A stretch of 45,263 nt of DNA from positions 1-45,263 of the forward strand of contig JAEWGX010000121.1 in NCBI GenBank assembly GCA_023388075.1, given 5' to 3'. The translations under genes and the position numbers were made by a program. Below, piece after piece: positions 8,610-17,177 of this stretch. Under the pieces are notes generated by a model, which saw nothing but the letters and a program-made list of their open reading frames with translations, did not search any database and was not told the DNA's origin. Source of the stretch: Pseudomonadota bacterium. GTDB taxonomy: Bacteria; Pseudomonadota; Gammaproteobacteria; Burkholderiales; Burkholderiaceae_E. Positions within the stretch are counted from its first letter, which is position 1. Every line of letters begins with the position of its first letter.

Positions 8610-8996
8610 ATGCACGACAACCCTTCGAGAGCCGGTGTCTATGCCGAAGGCTTGGCAGCCGGTGTCGTCAGGTATCTGCAATGCACGAGATGCGGCGCCT
8701 CGCAGTCGCTCATCCGCTACGCGTGCGGCGCGTGCATGGACCAGAGGCTCGAATGGCGCGACTCCTGCGGAAGGGGCGTGGTGTGTGCTTCTTCGGTGGT
8801 CAGCCGTGCTCCGTCGGATCTCTACCGATCGCTGGTTCCGTACACCTTGGTTCTCGTGGATCTCGTCGAGGGACCACGAGTGATGGCCCATGCCGAAACA
8901 GGGGTTCGGATCGGTGATCGGGTCAGCGCCACCTTCTTCCAGCTCGCCGAGTTCCACCTCGTGCGCTTCGTGCGCCTCAGTAAAGGTGCGGGGTAG
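8610..8996 (+). CDS. DUF35 zinc-ribbon/OB-fold acyl-CoA-associated protein
   Basis: A 128-residue protein with a rubredoxin-like zinc ribbon (Cys25-x2-Cys28 and Cys39-x2-Cys42) followed by an OB-fold-like segment (YTLVLVDLVEGPRVMAH). DUF35 proteins pair with thiolase-like enzymes, as in ChsH2/Ltp2, where the OB domain helps position the CoA ester, and with HMG-CoA synthase/thiolase complexes in archaea. Its ATG immediately follows the TGA of the thiolase-like gene, so the two are translationally coupled. It is the last gene of the lower-GC catabolic block. The facing gene, maleylacetate reductase, converges on it across 70 bases in which no clear terminator is visible. Confidence 0.9.
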   Translation: MHDNPSRAGVYAEGLAAGVVRYLQCTRCGASQSLIRYACGACMDQRLEWRDSCGRGVVCASSVVSRAPSDLYRSLVPYTLVLVDLVEGPRVMAHAETGVRIGDRVSATFFQLAEFHLVRFVRLSKGAG

Positions 8997-9066
8997 GTCT
9001 TCGCATGTCGGTCAGCGGACTTTCCCCGTGGGTGACTTCGACCATGCCTCTACGACCCCAGTGAAC

Positions 9067-10134
9067 TCACGTTACCTGCGGCCGCTTCCCTTCCCAGGCA
9101 TTCCTGAGCAGCGCCATCAACGGCTCCCGCTCGAGCGGACGAGGATTCGGGTAGCGGTTCTGCATGGCAAGCTCGCAGGCCCGGTCCAGGTCCTCCACCT
9201 TCATTCCCAGATCGCGCAGGCCGAGCGGCGCTCCGCCGGCGCGCGCGAGGTCATGGACGGCGCCGGGGGCGTCGCCGGGAACGCCCATGGCGGTCGCGAT
9301 CCGACTCATGGCCTCGGGCGCGGCCGTCGCGTTGTAGGCGAGCGCATGCGGCAGCACGATCGTGTGCGTCTCGGCATGCGGCAGGTTGAAGGTGCCGCCG
9401 AGCGTATGGCAGAGCTTGTGATGCAGGGCCATGTCGACTCCGGCGAGCACCGTGCCGCAGAGCCATGCGCCGTAGAGCGCGTCGGAACGCGCCTCGTCGA
9501 GCCTCTCCTGCCGTGCGATGCGAGGCAACGCCCGCGCGAGCGCGGCGATTCCCTCCTGGGCCATCAGCTCCAGGATGGGATTCGTGGTGGCCGAGTACAG
9601 GCCCTCGGCCGCATGCGCGATCGCATTGATGCCGCTGGTCACGCTCGGCTTCGGCGGTAGCGTCGTGGTGAGCTCGGGGTCGTAGATCACGGTGCGCGGC
9701 AACACCCGATCGTCGCGTCCGGTCTTCTTCAGGCCGCCTTCCGTCAGTCCGTAGATGGGCGTCATCTCCGAGCCCGCGTAGGTGGTCGGAATCGCGAGGA
9801 TCGGGAGCCCCGAGTCCAGCGCGATCGCCTTGCCCAGGCCGATCGTGGAGCCACCTCCGATCGCCACCGCGCAGTCGGCGCCGAGCCTGTGCGCGACGTC
9901 GCGTGCGGCGCGCGCGGTCTCGATCGGTACGTGCATGACGGCCTGGTCGAAGACGCCCGCCGCGCGATCGCCGAGCAACCTGGCGACCCGCTCCGCGCTG
10001 GCGCGCTGCTCCGGCGTGCTGAGCACCAGCGCGCGCCGGGCGCCCAGGGTCTCGATCTCCTGGGCCAGCCGGCCGAGGCTGCCGGCGCCGAACACGACCC
10101 GAGCCGGACGGCCGATGTAGACGAACGACTTCAT
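9067..10134 (-). CDS. Maleylacetate reductase
   Basis: A 355-residue iron-containing alcohol dehydrogenase-fold enzyme that reduces (chloro)maleylacetate to 3-oxoadipate with NAD(P)H, the step after ring cleavage of hydroxyquinol or chlorocatechol. The match to the MacA/TfdF/LinF type is clear: VVFGAGSLGRL near the N-terminus, the cofactor motif AIGGGSTIGLGKA, IPTTYAGSEMTPIYG, and ALHHKLCHTLGGTFNLPH, which is diagnostic. The ATG at 10134 has GGGGAGA (10142-10148 on the complement) as ribosome site; the longer open frame upstream is not this protein. No hydroxyquinol dioxygenase is in the window. Its high GC matches the hydroxylase fragment at 3-203, so the two may once have been neighbours. 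Confidence 0.93.
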   Translation of the reverse strand: MKSFVYIGRPARVVFGAGSLGRLAQEIETLGARRALVLSTPEQRASAERVARLLGDRAAGVFDQAVMHVPIETARAARDVAHRLGADCAVAIGGGSTIGLGKAIALDSGLPILAIPTTYAGSEMTPIYGLTEGGLKKTGRDDRVLPRTVIYDPELTTTLPPKPSVTSGINAIAHAAEGLYSATTNPILELMAQEGIAALARALPRIARQERLDEARSDALYGAWLCGTVLAGVDMALHHKLCHTLGGTFNLPHAETHTIVLPHALAYNATAAPEAMSRIATAMGVPGDAPGAVHDLARAGGAPLGLRDLGMKVEDLDRACELAMQNRYPNPRPLEREPLMALLRNAWEGKRPQVT

Positions 10135-10265
10135 GCACAGCTCTCCCCGATGCACGACGCCGCCTCGCGGACTGCGACGCGGCCGCCAGGGCCGATCCTG
10201 CCACAAGTCGGGCGTCCCGCAGGCCGCGGGCTGACGCAATCCCGGAGCGGGAGCCGCGGAACCGA

Positions 10266-11147
10266 TCAGCCGCCGGTCGTTTCGCCGCCCATCACCTGCA
10301 GCACGATACCGGTGACGTACGACGAGTCGGCGTCCGAGGCCAGGTAGACATAGGCCGGGGCCAGCTCCTCCGGCTGCGCGGGGCGGCCCATCGGGTTGTT
10401 CTCGCCGAAGTGCGCGACCTTCTCCGGCGTGGCGCCGTCGTCGGATGGATTGAGCGGCGTCCAGACCGGTCCCGGTGCCACCGCGTTCACGCGTATGCCC
10501 CGTTCCAGGACGTTCTGGGCCAGGGCCTTGGTGAACGCGTTGATGGCGCCCTTTGTCGCCGAATAGTCCGGCAGCTGCGCCGAGCCCTGGATGCCGGTCT
10601 CCGAGCTGGAGGCGATGATCGCGCTGCCCGGCTTCATGTGGCGCAACGCCGCGCGGCACAGCCTGAAGTACGCGTAGACGTTGGTCTTGAAGGTGCGATC
10701 GAACTCCTCGTCGGTGACCTCTTCGAGCGTCTTCTTGCGGTTCTGCCGGGCCGCGTTGGAGACGAGGACGTCGATCCTGCCGAACGCGGCCACGGTTCGC
10801 TCCACCAGCGCGTCGCAGTAGGCGGCGTCGGTCAGGTCCCCCGGGAGCAGCTCGCAGCGTCGCCCGGCCGCCTCCACATGGCGGCGGGTCTCCTCGGCGT
10901 CGGATTGCTCCTCGGGCAGATAGGCGATGGCGACATCCGCGCCCTCGCGCGCATACATCACCGCGACCGCGCGGCCGATGCCGGAATCACCGCCGGTGAC
11001 GAGCGCCGCCTTGCCCTCCAGCTTGCCCGCGGGCCTGTAAAGCGGCGCCTCGAATCGCGGCAGCGGATCGAGCCGAGACTCGAGCCCCACGGATGACTGC
11101 TTCTGCGCCGGGAACGGCGGCTTCGGCTCCGATTGCATCTGCACCAT
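10266..11147 (-). CDS. SDR-family oxidoreductase (YghA / general stress protein 39 type)
   Basis: A 293-residue SDR with the extended N-terminus (LDPLPRFEAPLYRPAGKLEGK) that marks the YghA/Gsp39 group. It has the cofactor motif TGGDSGIG, a NAA-like motif SNAARQN, catalytic Ser in ASSSE, YSATK with the catalytic Tyr/Lys, and the C-terminal VLQVMGGETTGG. Members reduce aldehydes or ketones with NADPH and are commonly linked to osmotic or general stress. GAGGAA precedes the ATG. It lies 131 bases upstream of maleylacetate reductase on the same strand, but the gap and the family type make a shared pathway uncertain. The physiological substrate is unknown. Confidence 0.9.
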   Translation of the reverse strand: MVQMQSEPKPPFPAQKQSSVGLESRLDPLPRFEAPLYRPAGKLEGKAALVTGGDSGIGRAVAVMYAREGADVAIAYLPEEQSDAEETRRHVEAAGRRCELLPGDLTDAAYCDALVERTVAAFGRIDVLVSNAARQNRKKTLEEVTDEEFDRTFKTNVYAYFRLCRAALRHMKPGSAIIASSSETGIQGSAQLPDYSATKGAINAFTKALAQNVLERGIRVNAVAPGPVWTPLNPSDDGATPEKVAHFGENNPMGRPAQPEELAPAYVYLASDADSSYVTGIVLQVMGGETTGG

Positions 11148-11168
11148 GGCTTCCTCGCGTCCCGGGCC

Positions 11169-11402
11169 TTACCGGCGGTCTTTCAAGCCGTGCACGCCGG
11201 ACTGCTCCGCGCAGTGGCTGCAGCAGAAGATGCGACCCTCGGCTTCCACGCCATGGCCGATGATCGCGCAGTCGCAGTGGCCGCAGCGCGGCGCCACCAG
11301 GCTGATGGCGCATTCGAAGCTGTCGAAGGTGTGCGTCCGGCCCGCCATCGTGACCTCGAAGGACTTGTCGTAGTCATTGCCGCACTTGTCGCAGCGTGCC
11401 AT
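11169..11402 (-). CDS. Small Cys-rich zinc-binding protein (metallothionein-like)
   Basis: A 77-residue protein with nine cysteines (4, 7, 31, 40, 43, 45, 60, 61, 64) and several histidines. An N-terminal CDKC knuckle pairs with Cys31, and the segment CGHCDCAIIGHGVE followed by GRIFCCSHCA resembles bacterial metallothionein (SmtA-type) and TRASH-like metal clusters. The ATG at 11402 is chosen because GGAGG (complement of 11408-11412) lies five bases upstream; an ATG four codons earlier is possible. Zinc or cadmium buffering is a reasonable inference, but a structural zinc finger is equally possible. It lies just upstream of the SDR gene on the same strand. Confidence 0.75.
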   Translation of the reverse strand: MARCDKCGNDYDKSFEVTMAGRTHTFDSFECAISLVAPRCGHCDCAIIGHGVEAEGRIFCCSHCAEQSGVHGLKDRR

Positions 11403-11592
11403 GCCGGCCTCCATCGAATTCTCGGGGTAGGGAGATCCCGGGCGGCAACCGACATGCCCATGTGGGCCGAGGCCCCCGACTGGCGAGCCTTGTTGTCCGC
11501 CTGACGCTGCGCCCGGGGCTTACCCCGCTTTCCCTGCTAATCTCTTGATCTCTATCATCCCGTTCCTGTTCCCACCGAAACCAGGCCCTCCG

Positions 11593-12798
11593 ATGAACAG
11601 AGCTTTCCCGGCCGTGCTCGCGGTGCTGGCGGTCGCCGCCGCAGCCGGCGGCGGCTATTGGTTCGGCACTCGCGGCCCAGGCGCCCAGGGCGATGCGCCA
11701 CCGCAGGTCGCGCAGGCGCCGCGGAAGAACCCGGCCGGCGCCGGCGGCGCTGCCAACGAGGAAGCGACCGTGGTGGAGGTCGCCCGGGTCATCTCTGTTG
11801 CACTGCCGCAAACCATCACTGCGGTCGGCAGCCTGCGCTCCGACGAGTCGGTCACCTTGCGGCCGGAGATAGCCGGCCGCATCACCGAGATCCTGTTCCA
11901 GGAGGGCCGCGAGGTCCAGAAAGGGGACCTGCTGGTGCGCCTGGACCAGTCCATCACGCAGGCCGAGGTGCGCCAGGCCCGGGCCAACCTGACCCTGGCC
12001 AAGGGCAAGTACGAGCGCTCGGTCGATCTTGCGCGACGCAACTTCATCTCCGGGCAGGCCAAGGACGAGGCGCGCAACAACCTCGAGATCGCGGCCTCGG
12101 CGCTCGCGCTCGCCGAGGCCCGGCTGCGCAAGACGGAGATCCGTGCGCCGTTCTCCGGGATCATCGGGCTGCGGTCGGTGTCCACGGGCGACTACGTGCG
12201 CGAGGGACAGGACATGGTGACCCTGCAGGCCATCGATCCGCTCAAGGTCGACTTCCGGGTCCCCGAGATGTTCCTCACCCAGGTCGCGATGGGACAGTCT
12301 GTGGAGGTGGCGCTGGACGCCCTCCCCGGCAAGACCTACGAAGGCAAGGTCTATGCGCTGGATCCGCTGGTCGACGCGGCCGGGCGCTCCATCGTGATCC
12401 GGGCGCAGGTGGGCAACCAGGGGACCGCGCTGCGCCCGGGCATGTTCGCGCGGGTCACGCTGATCACCCGCGAGCAGAAGGAGGCGCTGGTCGTGCCGGA
12501 GCAGGCGCTGATTCCGCAAGGCACCGACCAGTACGTCTTCCGCGTGGTCCACTCGCGGGCCGAGCGCGTCAAGGTCGCCACCGGCCAGCGCCGCGACGGC
12601 AAGGTGGAGATCCAGAGCGGCCTGGAGGGCGGGGACATCGTGGTCACCGCGGGTCAGCTCAAGCTGCGCGACGGTGTCCTGGTGCGTGCCGCCAACGCCG
12701 GAGCCAACGGCAACCCGGCCGCCACCGATCCGGCGAGCGGCTCCCCGGGCCCGGCGCGCTCGCTGGCGAGTCGCGCCACCTCTCTCGCCACCGAGTAA
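11593..12798 (+). CDS. RND efflux pump periplasmic adaptor subunit
   Basis: A 401-residue membrane-fusion protein. A single N-terminal membrane anchor (about residues 4-22, AVLAVLAVAAAAGGGYWF) is followed by the lipoyl half-motifs (SLRSDESVTLRPEIAGRI and QEGREVQKGDLLVRLD), an alpha-helical hairpin (about 95-160), the second lipoyl half RAPFSGIIGLRSVSTGDYV, and the beta-barrel and membrane-proximal domains (VPEQALIPQGTDQYVF). It links the inner-membrane RND protein encoded 12 bases downstream to an outer-membrane channel. The ATG at 11593 begins the anchor; the upstream TTG at 11545 would add 16 unlikely residues. The Ala/Pro/Ser-rich last 35 residues look disordered. Confidence 0.93.
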   Translation: MNRAFPAVLAVLAVAAAAGGGYWFGTRGPGAQGDAPPQVAQAPRKNPAGAGGAANEEATVVEVARVISVALPQTITAVGSLRSDESVTLRPEIAGRITEILFQEGREVQKGDLLVRLDQSITQAEVRQARANLTLAKGKYERSVDLARRNFISGQAKDEARNNLEIAASALALAEARLRKTEIRAPFSGIIGLRSVSTGDYVREGQDMVTLQAIDPLKVDFRVPEMFLTQVAMGQSVEVALDALPGKTYEGKVYALDPLVDAAGRSIVIRAQVGNQGTALRPGMFARVTLITREQKEALVVPEQALIPQGTDQYVFRVVHSRAERVKVATGQRRDGKVEIQSGLEGGDIVVTAGQLKLRDGVLVRAANAGANGNPAATDPASGSPGPARSLASRATSLATE

Positions 12799-12810
12799 GG
12801 ACCGCAGGCC

Positions 12811-15800
12811 GTGACGCTGCCCGAGTTGTGCATCCGGCGGCCGGTCTTCGCGACCGTGCTGTCGCTGGTGGTCCTGCTGGTCGGACTCATCTCCTACGAC
12901 CGGCTGGCCGTGCGCGAGTATCCGCGCATCGACGAGCCGGTGGTGAGCGTCAACACCACCTATCGCGGCGCCTCGGCCGAGGTGGTCGAGTCGCAGGTCA
13001 CCAAGATCATCGAGGACTCGCTTTCCGGCATCGAGGGCGTGCAGTTGATGACGTCGCGCAGCCGCTCGGAGCGCAGCCAGATCAACGTGCGCTTCGAGCT
13101 GTCGCGCACGCCGGATTCCGCCGCAGCGGACGTCCGCGACAAGGTCTCGCGGGTCAGGGGGCGGCTGCCGGACGAGATCGACGAGCCGATCATCGCCAAG
13201 GTGGAGGCCGATTCCCAATCGGTCGTCAACATCTCGGTCCAGGCCGGATCGCTCACCCCGCTCGAGGCGTCCGACTACATCGCCCGCTACGTGAAGCCGC
13301 GGCTCTCGGTGCTGCCGGGCGTGGCGGACGTGCGCATCTTCGGCGAGCGGCTGGTGTCGATGAGGATCAACCTGGACCGCACGCGACTCGCCGCCTATCG
13401 CCTGACGGTGCAGGATGTGGAGGATGCCATCCGGCGCCAGAACGCGGAGATCCCGGCCGGCCGCATCGAGTCGACGGCGCGAGAGTTCACCGTCGTCGCC
13501 GAGACGGACCTGCGCACGCCGGAGCAGTTCGGCCGGATCATCGTGGCCAACGTCGCGGGCTATCCGGTGCGCATCCAGGACCTGGGCACGGCGGAGATCG
13601 GCGCGGTGGACGAGCGCACGGTCTCGCGCTTCAACGGCAAGCCGGCGCTCAACATCGGCATCGCCAAGCAGGCCACGGCCAACCCGCTCGACCTGTCGCG
13701 TGCGGTGCGCGCCGAGGTCGACGAGATCAACGCGAACCTGCCCACCGGCATGCGGCTGGTGGTCGCCTACGACACCTCCACCTTCATCGACCGGGCCATC
13801 GAATCCGTCTTCGCCACCATCGGCGAGGCCATCATCCTCGTCGTGCTGGTGATCTTCTTTTTCCTGCGCAGCCTGCGGGCCACGATCATCCCGATCGTCA
13901 CCATCCCGGTCTCGCTCGTCGGTGCCTTCGCGCTGATGTACGCGTTCGGCTTCACGGTCAATACGCTGACCTTGCTCGCGATGGTGCTCGCCATCGGCCT
14001 GGTGGTGGACGATGCCATCGTCGTGCTGGAGAACATCTTCCGCCACATGGAAGAGGGCATGTCGCGGATGCAGGCCGCGATCGCGGGATCGCGCGAGATC
14101 GCCTTCGCGGTGATCGCGATGACGCTCACGCTGGCCTCGGTGTTCGCGCCGCTCGCCTTCGCCACCGGCCGCACCGGGCGGCTCTTCATCGAGTTCGCGC
14201 TCACGCTCGCCGGCGCGGTGATGGTCTCGGGCTTCATGGCTCTCACCTTGACGCCGATGATGTGCTCGAAGTTGCTGCGCCATGAGACCAAGCACTCGTG
14301 GATGTACAACAAGGTGGAAGCCTTCCTGGTCGGCATGACCAACGGCTACCGCAACTCCCTCGCCGCAGTGATGAAGGCCCGCTGGATCGTCGTGCTCGGC
14401 TGGGTGATCACGCTGGCAGCCGGCGCACTGCTCTTCACGTCGCTCAAGTCCGAGCTCTCCCCGATCGAGGACCGCGGCCTCATCTTCGGCGTCGTCACCG
14501 TGCCCCAGGGGTCCACGCCGCAGTACACCGCAGAGCAGCTGCGGCCGATCGAGGCGTTCTTCAATGACATTCCGGAGGCATTCGGCAACACCGCCATCGC
14601 GGGCTGGCCGACCGTCGTCGACGGCACCACCGTGCTGCGACTGAAGCCCTGGGAGGAACGGACCAAGAAGCAGCAGCAGATCGCCGAAGAGCTGCGGCCC
14701 AAGCTTGCGTCCATCCCGGGCGCGATCGCGTATCCGATCAACCCGCCGTCGCTCGGCCAGAGCTTCCGCTCGACGCCGATCGAGTACGTCATCATGGCCC
14801 AGGTGCCGTACGACGAGCTGCAGCGCATGGTGGACCGCTTCCTCGCGGTGGCCGGCCAGTTTCCCGGCGCGCAGAACCTGACCACGGACCTGCGGCTCAA
14901 CACGCCGGAGATCCGCGTCGAGATCAACCGCGACAAGCTGGGCGACATCGGCATCAACGTCGACACCGTCGGCCGCACGCTCGAGACCATGCTGGGCGGC
15001 CGCCAGGTGACCCGCTTCAAGCGCGACGGCGAGCAGTACGACGTGATCGTGCAGGTCTCGCCGCTCGACCGCTCGACGCCGGCGGACATCCGGGAGATCT
15101 ATGTGCGCGGCCGAGCCGGCGAGATGGTGCAGCTGGCCAACCTGGTGCACGTCCGCGAGGGCGTCGCGCCCCAGTCGCTCAACCACTTCCAGCGGCTGCG
15201 GGCGGTGAAGATCACCGGTACGCTGGCGCCCGGCTACTCCATCGAGGAAGTGCTGAACGCATTCGACGCAGCCGCCAAGGAGACGCTGGGCTCCGCCGCG
15301 CAGACCGACCTGGACGGGCAATCGCGCGAGTTCCGCAACTCCGGCAGCGAGATCTACCTGGTCTTCGTGCTCTCGCTCTGCTTCATCTACCTGGTGCTGT
15401 CGGCCCAGTTCGAGAGCTTCGTGTCGCCGTTCGTCATCATGCTGTCGGTCCCGCTCTCGATGACCGGCGCGCTGTTCGCGCTCTGGCTGACCGGGGGGAC
15501 TCTCAACATCTACAGCCAGGTGGGGCTGATCACGCTGGTCGGCCTCATCACCAAGCACGGCATCCTGATCGTCGAGTTCACCAACCAGTTGCGCGCCAAG
15601 GGCGCGAGCCTCTCCGACGCGGTGATCGAGGCCGCCACCATGCGGCTGCGCCCCATCCTGATGACCACCGGCGCGATGGTGCTCGGCGCGTTGCCGCTCG
15701 CGCTCGCCACCGGGGCGGGCGCCGAATCGCGCAGGCAGATCGGCTGGGTGATCGTCGGCGGCATGAGCTTTGGCACCCTGCTCACGCTATTCGTCGTGCC

Positions 15801-15888
15801 GATCGCCTACTCGCTCCTGGCGAAGAGGGCCCACATCGAGGTGCACGGCGTGGAGGAGCAGCCTGCCGCGGCCCACGGGGCTCACTGA
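12811..15888 (+). CDS. RND efflux transporter, inner-membrane permease (HAE1/AcrB superfamily)
   Basis: A 1025-residue proton-driven pump with the duplicated layout of AcrB: TM1 near the N-terminus (FATVLSLVVLLVGLISY), a first large periplasmic loop, TM2-6, a second loop, and TM7-12. The proton-relay pair in TM4 is intact (GLVVDDAIVV, Asp400-Asp401). Partners are the adaptor gene just upstream and an outer-membrane channel encoded elsewhere, since none is here. The GTG start at 12811 has AAGGA in the intergenic gap. The set could export drugs, solvents or phenolic metabolites; lacking a regulator or channel gene nearby, the substrate cannot be named. Long open frames on the opposite strand are artefacts of its GC-rich codons. 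Confidence 0.95.
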   Translation: MTLPELCIRRPVFATVLSLVVLLVGLISYDRLAVREYPRIDEPVVSVNTTYRGASAEVVESQVTKIIEDSLSGIEGVQLMTSRSRSERSQINVRFELSRTPDSAAADVRDKVSRVRGRLPDEIDEPIIAKVEADSQSVVNISVQAGSLTPLEASDYIARYVKPRLSVLPGVADVRIFGERLVSMRINLDRTRLAAYRLTVQDVEDAIRRQNAEIPAGRIESTAREFTVVAETDLRTPEQFGRIIVANVAGYPVRIQDLGTAEIGAVDERTVSRFNGKPALNIGIAKQATANPLDLSRAVRAEVDEINANLPTGMRLVVAYDTSTFIDRAIESVFATIGEAIILVVLVIFFFLRSLRATIIPIVTIPVSLVGAFALMYAFGFTVNTLTLLAMVLAIGLVVDDAIVVLENIFRHMEEGMSRMQAAIAGSREIAFAVIAMTLTLASVFAPLAFATGRTGRLFIEFALTLAGAVMVSGFMALTLTPMMCSKLLRHETKHSWMYNKVEAFLVGMTNGYRNSLAAVMKARWIVVLGWVITLAAGALLFTSLKSELSPIEDRGLIFGVVTVPQGSTPQYTAEQLRPIEAFFNDIPEAFGNTAIAGWPTVVDGTTVLRLKPWEERTKKQQQIAEELRPKLASIPGAIAYPINPPSLGQSFRSTPIEYVIMAQVPYDELQRMVDRFLAVAGQFPGAQNLTTDLRLNTPEIRVEINRDKLGDIGINVDTVGRTLETMLGGRQVTRFKRDGEQYDVIVQVSPLDRSTPADIREIYVRGRAGEMVQLANLVHVREGVAPQSLNHFQRLRAVKITGTLAPGYSIEEVLNAFDAAAKETLGSAAQTDLDGQSREFRNSGSEIYLVFVLSLCFIYLVLSAQFESFVSPFVIMLSVPLSMTGALFALWLTGGTLNIYSQVGLITLVGLITKHGILIVEFTNQLRAKGASLSDAVIEAATMRLRPILMTTGAMVLGALPLALATGAGAESRRQIGWVIVGGMSFGTLLTLFVVPIAYSLLAKRAHIEVHGVEEQPAAAHGAH

Positions 15889-15913
15889 GTCCAGGCCGGG
15901 AAGGGGCCGACGC

Positions 15914-17071
15914 TCACCAGCCGTGCCGCCCCGCCCATCCGGTGATCAGCGCCACCGATTGGGCCAGGTGCTCGGGCTGCCCCTTGAAATAGTGGTTGGC
16001 GCCGCGAATGCAGTGCATCTCCTTGTCGGTGCTCGCGCAGGCCCGGTACATCAGCCCGATGTCCGGCTGCGGGACGGCGTCGTCGGCACTGTGCTCGATG
16101 GCGAGAAACGGCACGGATACCTGCGCGGCGCAGGCCTCGCCGTCGGCACGAGAGTGGTCGATGGACCACTGCGACAACCAGGCGCGCAGCGTCGAGAAGC
16201 GGCCCAGACCCACCGGGCCGGTGTTCACGGTCTCGGGCAACCCGAGATAGCAGCGACCGATGGGACGGTCGTTGGGCTCGATCGTGCCGTCCAGGAAACG
16301 GGGCTCCGCCATCGTCCGATGGGTGATGAAACCGCGCTCCACCTCGGCGGTGCCGCGCCGGCGCAGCTCGTGCAGCGTCTGCTCCACCCAGGCCGTGATG
16401 CGGCGCATGCGCTTCAGTTGCGCCTCCCGGTAGGCCGCGAGCCAGTCACGCGGATAGGGCGGTTGCATGCCGCCCGGCGCATAGAGGTCGAAGCGAGGAT
16501 CACGATTGTCCGGGTCGAGCTCGTCGCGCACGGACGGGTCGATCCAGTCGCACAGCATGCGTGCACGGGAACGATGCGCCGCCTCGAGAACGAGACCGTC
16601 GACCGGCATCAGGCCGGCCGCCGCCAGGTCGATCGGGTCGCCGGCCGGAGTCGCCGTGATCGTGGGCCGCTCTGCCTGGGACTGGTAGAAGAGCGCAAGC
16701 GAGCCCCCGCCCGACCAGCCGAGCAGGACGACGCGGCGAAAGCCAAGCGTCTCGCGGGCATGGCGCACGCAGGCGCCCAGGTCCACCGCCACCTTCTCGT
16801 AGATCAGCGGCGTGTCGTTCTTGACGTAGCGGCTGCCCATGCAGAGCACCGGGTAGCCGGCCTGTGCCAGCGCGCCCGGCAGCGGTAGAAGCTGCAGGGT
16901 CGAGCTCGGATGCATCATCAGGAACACGGTCTCGCGCGGCGCATCCTGCGGCTCGATCAGCACCCCCTCCAGGTTCACCGCGCCCTGGCTGCCGGCGAAT
17001 CCGTAGGTCTCGGTGAACTGGCTGGCTTCCTGGAAGGCGACATGGATCCAGCGGTACGCGATCGATGGCAT
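15914..17071 (-). CDS. Alpha/beta hydrolase (385 residues)
   Basis: An alpha/beta hydrolase fold protein with nucleophile elbow GWSGGG (Ser120), an Asp candidate in EHSADDAVP and a His candidate in RGANHYFKG near the C-terminus, arranged in the usual order. The oxyanion-region HPSS motif (residues 54-57) and the long insertion between strands 6 and 7 suggest a peptidase- or esterase-like lid. ATG 17071 starts the recognisable fold; an upstream in-frame start at 17227 would add 52 residues of low-quality Arg/Ser-rich sequence. It converges with the RND gene across 25 bases. It could be a carboxylesterase or a catabolic hydrolase; no specific substrate is supported. Confidence 0.8.
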   Translation of the reverse strand: MPSIAYRWIHVAFQEASQFTETYGFAGSQGAVNLEGVLIEPQDAPRETVFLMMHPSSTLQLLPLPGALAQAGYPVLCMGSRYVKNDTPLIYEKVAVDLGACVRHARETLGFRRVVLLGWSGGGSLALFYQSQAERPTITATPAGDPIDLAAAGLMPVDGLVLEAAHRSRARMLCDWIDPSVRDELDPDNRDPRFDLYAPGGMQPPYPRDWLAAYREAQLKRMRRITAWVEQTLHELRRRGTAEVERGFITHRTMAEPRFLDGTIEPNDRPIGRCYLGLPETVNTGPVGLGRFSTLRAWLSQWSIDHSRADGEACAAQVSVPFLAIEHSADDAVPQPDIGLMYRACASTDKEMHCIRGANHYFKGQPEHLAQSVALITGWAGRHGW

Positions 17072-17177
17072 GCGGGGGCTCCGGTTCAGGGAAGGGTTGC
17101 TCGCGGCGCTGCCGTGGGCGAGGCAGTGCCGGGGAGTGAGAGCTGGGCTCGCATTGTCGTCCAGCGACCCTCCAGTG

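Noticed and set aside
221..9014. Similar 12-base sequences near both edges of the lower-GC block (GCATGTTCGTCA at 221 and GCATGTCGGTCA at 9003) as possible att repeats
   Set aside because: Two mismatches in 12 bases are expected by chance over this distance, and no integrase or tRNA lies nearby.
8997..9066. Possible terminator between the converging DUF35 and maleylacetate reductase genes
   Set aside because: Only a bulged stem of about eight pairs (CATG/GGTC with GACC/CATG) can be drawn and no T-run follows.
11374..15558. A very long open frame (about 1,394 codons) on the minus strand opposite the RND genes, and an 875-codon frame on the plus strand
   Set aside because: Both are shadows of GC-rich codons in the adaptor and RND pump genes; their translations are Arg/His/Asp/Gly-rich without any domain, while the RND frames contain full family motifs.
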